From Bacteroidales bacterium (GTDB lineage: Bacteria > Bacteroidota > Bacteroidia > Bacteroidales > WCHB1-69), in the NCBI GenBank assembly GCA_031273515.1, contig JAISRU010000250.1, positions 1 to 6,704 on the forward strand: a DNA stretch of 6,704 nucleotides, written 5' to 3'. How positions within the stretch are numbered: position 1 is the stretch's first letter; the number at the start of each line of letters is the position of its first letter. Of this stretch, positions 4,951-6,704 are shown piece after piece. Below the pieces are notes generated by a model. It worked only from the letters and a program-made list of their open reading frames with translations, searched no databases and was not told the DNA's origin. A program made the position numbers and the translations under genes.

Positions 4951-6258
4951 ATGATATTAATATACAGCAAAACGCAAACGGAACGCTTACGTTATATTAC
5001 CCGTCATATTTTTGATCGATATCTTGGTATTCCGTCCCGAATTTGTACGGACAGCAGCGTTTTTGAATTGTCGAAAGAAACGAAACTCAACTATTCGGAC
5101 ACGGAAATGGAAACTGTTCCCTGTATTGTTCCGCATTCCCTGTTGTTTGAAACGGATATTCGTCCACAAAAGGTAGAAATATCAATCTGTGAAGATATGC
5201 CTGTCTGTTTTGCCGACCAACAAACAAAAGATGCTTTTCCTTTTGACGTCTTTGCCGCCTGTTTCTTTTTTTTAAGTCGTTACGAAGAATATCTTCCTTA
5301 CAAAGAAGATGAGCATCAACGTTATGACGGATCGAACAGTCTTGCCGTACAGCATCATTTTTTGCATCTCTGCGTGGTGGATTGCTGGATACGGAAACTG
5401 TCGATGTTTTTGAAAACCCATTATCCGAATATTGTTTTTGCCGAAAGAAAATTTACTTTTATTCCGACCTCTGACATTGATATGGCGTATGCTTATCGAC
5501 ACAAAGGATTTTTGCGGAACATGGCAAGTTATGTCCGATCGGCAATGCGGTTGGACGTCAAGCAGATCGTACGACAGACCAAGGTACTTCTCCGATGCAA
5601 AAAAGATCCTTATGATACCTTTGATTATTTATCTGGATTGCATCGATTGTACGGATTAAATCCCTGTTACTTTTTTTTGCTTGCCAAAAGACGCTCTGCT
5701 TACGATAAAAATACGCATCGAAGCAATAAGTCTTTTCGTCGACTGATCCGTTCTCTGTCCAATTCTTGCGACATAGGACTTCATACTTCTTATTATGTGA
5801 AAGATGATCCTGACAGAATAGACGATGAACTGTCTTATTTACGGGATATTCTTTGTGAATTTCCTGTAAAGAATCGTCATCATTATTTGCGTTTTTCTTT
5901 GCCTGAAAGCTATCGTTTGTTGGAATCGAGAGGGATTAAGGAAGAATACAGCATGGGATATGTGAACAGTCTTGGGTTCAGGGCGGGAACTTGCACTCCT
6001 TTTTTGTTTTTTGATTTGGAGCAGAACAGGAGTTCCAATATGCAAATCTATCCTTTGCTTGGTATGGAAAATGCGTTGCGACATATACCGGAAGCGACAC
6101 AGATTGTGGATGCTTTCATTCCTTATATCGAAGAGGTTAGACGTTATCAGGGTGTATTAATTACCTTGTTTCACAACCAGTCGTTCGGCGACGGGAAGGA
6201 TGGTAAAAAATGGAGAACGGCATACGAACAATTGCTGAAATACATTCATCAGGACTGA
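4951..6258 (+). CDS. Polysaccharide deacetylase-like protein with N-terminal DUF7033-type domain
   Basis: The 435-residue product has no signal peptide or membrane segment, so it is probably cytoplasmic. It resembles a Bacteroidota family annotated as polysaccharide deacetylase. Residues 1 to about 165 form the N-terminal domain, with LNYS (46-49), HSLLFET (62-68) and FFLSRYEEYLPY (106-117). The deacetylase-like barrel begins at FIPTSDIDMAYAY (170-182), where Asp175 and Asp177 replace the TFDD of classical NodB enzymes. GLHTSY (276-281) offers one His of the usual H-[ST]-x-x-H motif. RHHYLRF (309-315) and LFHNQ (406-410) are further conserved-looking blocks. The substrate is unknown. Carbohydrate N- or O-deacetylation in envelope or capsule metabolism is inferred from the family only. 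The start is supported by the family opening MILIYS. It probably shares a transcript with the methylase gene. Confidence 0.85.
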   Translation: MILIYSKTQTERLRYITRHIFDRYLGIPSRICTDSSVFELSKETKLNYSDTEMETVPCIVPHSLLFETDIRPQKVEISICEDMPVCFADQQTKDAFPFDVFAACFFFLSRYEEYLPYKEDEHQRYDGSNSLAVQHHFLHLCVVDCWIRKLSMFLKTHYPNIVFAERKFTFIPTSDIDMAYAYRHKGFLRNMASYVRSAMRLDVKQIVRQTKVLLRCKKDPYDTFDYLSGLHRLYGLNPCYFFLLAKRRSAYDKNTHRSNKSFRRLIRSLSNSCDIGLHTSYYVKDDPDRIDDELSYLRDILCEFPVKNRHHYLRFSLPESYRLLESRGIKEEYSMGYVNSLGFRAGTCTPFLFFDLEQNRSSNMQIYPLLGMENALRHIPEATQIVDAFIPYIEEVRRYQGVLITLFHNQSFGDGKDGKKWRTAYEQLLKYIHQD

Positions 6259-6607
6259 TTTTTATTGACAGCAAACCACAAAACAACCGAGAACTTTAGT
6301 CTAAAATTCGGGGACGGATTTCCTGTTTGATTTATGTATGGTAATCGAAATTTGCCGACATATTTGTGCGAAAAAGGGGAGAAAAGTTGACAAAAAGGGT
6401 TCTGTATCCGGTTATCTATCTTCTGAAAACAGGGGGGATGAGCTTTAGAAAACCGAAATAATGACTTTATAATAAACTGAATACAAGAGAAATAAATAAT
6501 TGTTTGATTGTTTTTTTGCAGTTTAGTCGATTAGTTGTATTTTGTAATAGAAAAAATTGTATCTTTGCAAACAAAAAATATTGGAAGCAGAGCCTTGTTT
6601 CCGACGC
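6259..6607. other. Intergenic region without a recognisable gene
   Basis: This AT-rich gap between the deacetylase-like gene and the tRNA shows no gene, strong hairpin terminator or clear repeat. The only supported element is the tRNA promoter at its right end. A short basic open stretch at 6366-6461 with a GTG start was examined and not accepted. Confidence 0.65.
6560..6567 (+). promoter_or_regulatory. tRNA promoter -7 box (TATCTTTG)
   Basis: TATCTTTG is an exact match to TAnnTTTG and is identical to the recA box, including the flanking TTG before and CA after. A TTG at 6535-6537 lies 22 bp upstream as a possible -33 element. The expected start near 6574 leaves a leader of about 34 nt before the mature tRNA. 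Confidence 0.75.
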
Positions 6608-6681
6608 GGTCCCTTAGCTCAGATGGTTAGAGCATCTGACTCATAATCAGAGGGTCCTTGGTTCAATCCCAAGAGGGACCA
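6608..6681 (+). tRNA. tRNA with anticodon CAT (elongator Met, or Ile2 read through lysidine)
   Basis: The 74-nt cloverleaf is complete. The acceptor stem GGTCCCT pairs with AGGGACC, the D arm is GCTC/GAGC, and the anticodon stem TCTGA/TCAGA encloses loop CTCATAA with CAT at 6642-6644. The variable loop is GGGTC, and the T stem CTTGG/CCAAG holds loop TTCAATC. The discriminator is A, and CCA is not encoded (the next bases are CTT). The anticodon alone gives Met, but the acceptor stem has C4-G69 and C5-G68 and resembles the GGxCCTT start of bacterial tRNA-Ile2, whose C34 is converted to lysidine by TilS. The stem is not the initiator type, since base pair 1-72 is G-C. Confidence 0.95.
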
Positions 6682-6704
6682 CTTATTATTATGACTATTC
6701 AAAT

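Noticed and set aside
6366..6461. Basic 31-codon open stretch with a GTG start in the gap before the tRNA
   Set aside because: There is no ribosome-binding signal, no promoter box and no recognised similarity. Such short frames occur by chance.
6691..6704. ATG ten bases after the tRNA (MTIQ...) at the right edge
   Set aside because: Only four codons are visible before the window ends, too few to support a gene, though a following gene could start here.

Overview
The window looks like a chromosomal segment from a member of the Bacteroidota, most likely Bacteroidales. Three signs support this. Promoter-like boxes of the form TAnnTTTG lie before recA, before the tRNA and before the leftmost gene. 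The coding starts lack clear Shine-Dalgarno sequences. The recognisable proteins (RecA, a TrmH-like methylase, a YheC-independent polysaccharide deacetylase-like protein with a long N-terminal domain, and a CitD-CitE fusion) resemble Bacteroidales versions as I remember them. No database search was possible.

Layout from left to right. Positions 1-366 on the minus strand hold the 5' part of a gene with a complete citrate lyase acyl-carrier-like (CitD) domain, running into the start of a CitE/HpcH aldolase domain at the window edge. Positions 367-735 are a divergent intergenic region packed with repeats: an arginine-rich mini-ORF leading into a GATT-rich repeat, a 30-bp perfect palindrome, a GC-rich hairpin and a 7-bp tandem repeat abutting the recA -7 box. 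Positions 736-3898 are a tight plus-strand cluster with gaps of 6 and 1 bp: recA, a TPR lipoprotein and an AI-2E family membrane protein. Positions 3899-4379 are a second repeat-rich gap, with a 131-bp inverted-repeat element built of 8-bp units and five tandem 22-bp units. Positions 4380-6258 carry a SpoU/TrmH RNA methylase and a polysaccharide deacetylase-like protein, 25 bp apart. A quiet 349-bp gap follows, ending in a promoter and a tRNA with anticodon CAT (Met or lysidine-modified Ile).

The genes are mostly housekeeping and do not form one obvious pathway. recA and its two downstream genes are probably co-transcribed from the 677-684 promoter. The methylase and deacetylase genes probably form a second unit, though no promoter of the usual consensus is visible before them. 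The most unusual content is not coding: at least five distinct short-repeat architectures sit in two intergenic gaps. They resemble the dispersed repeats common in Bacteroidales genomes, but two of them (the heptamer inside the recA promoter and the 22-bp palindromic array before the methylase) are placed where they could affect expression. I see no convincing new defence, mobile or RNA-guided system here.
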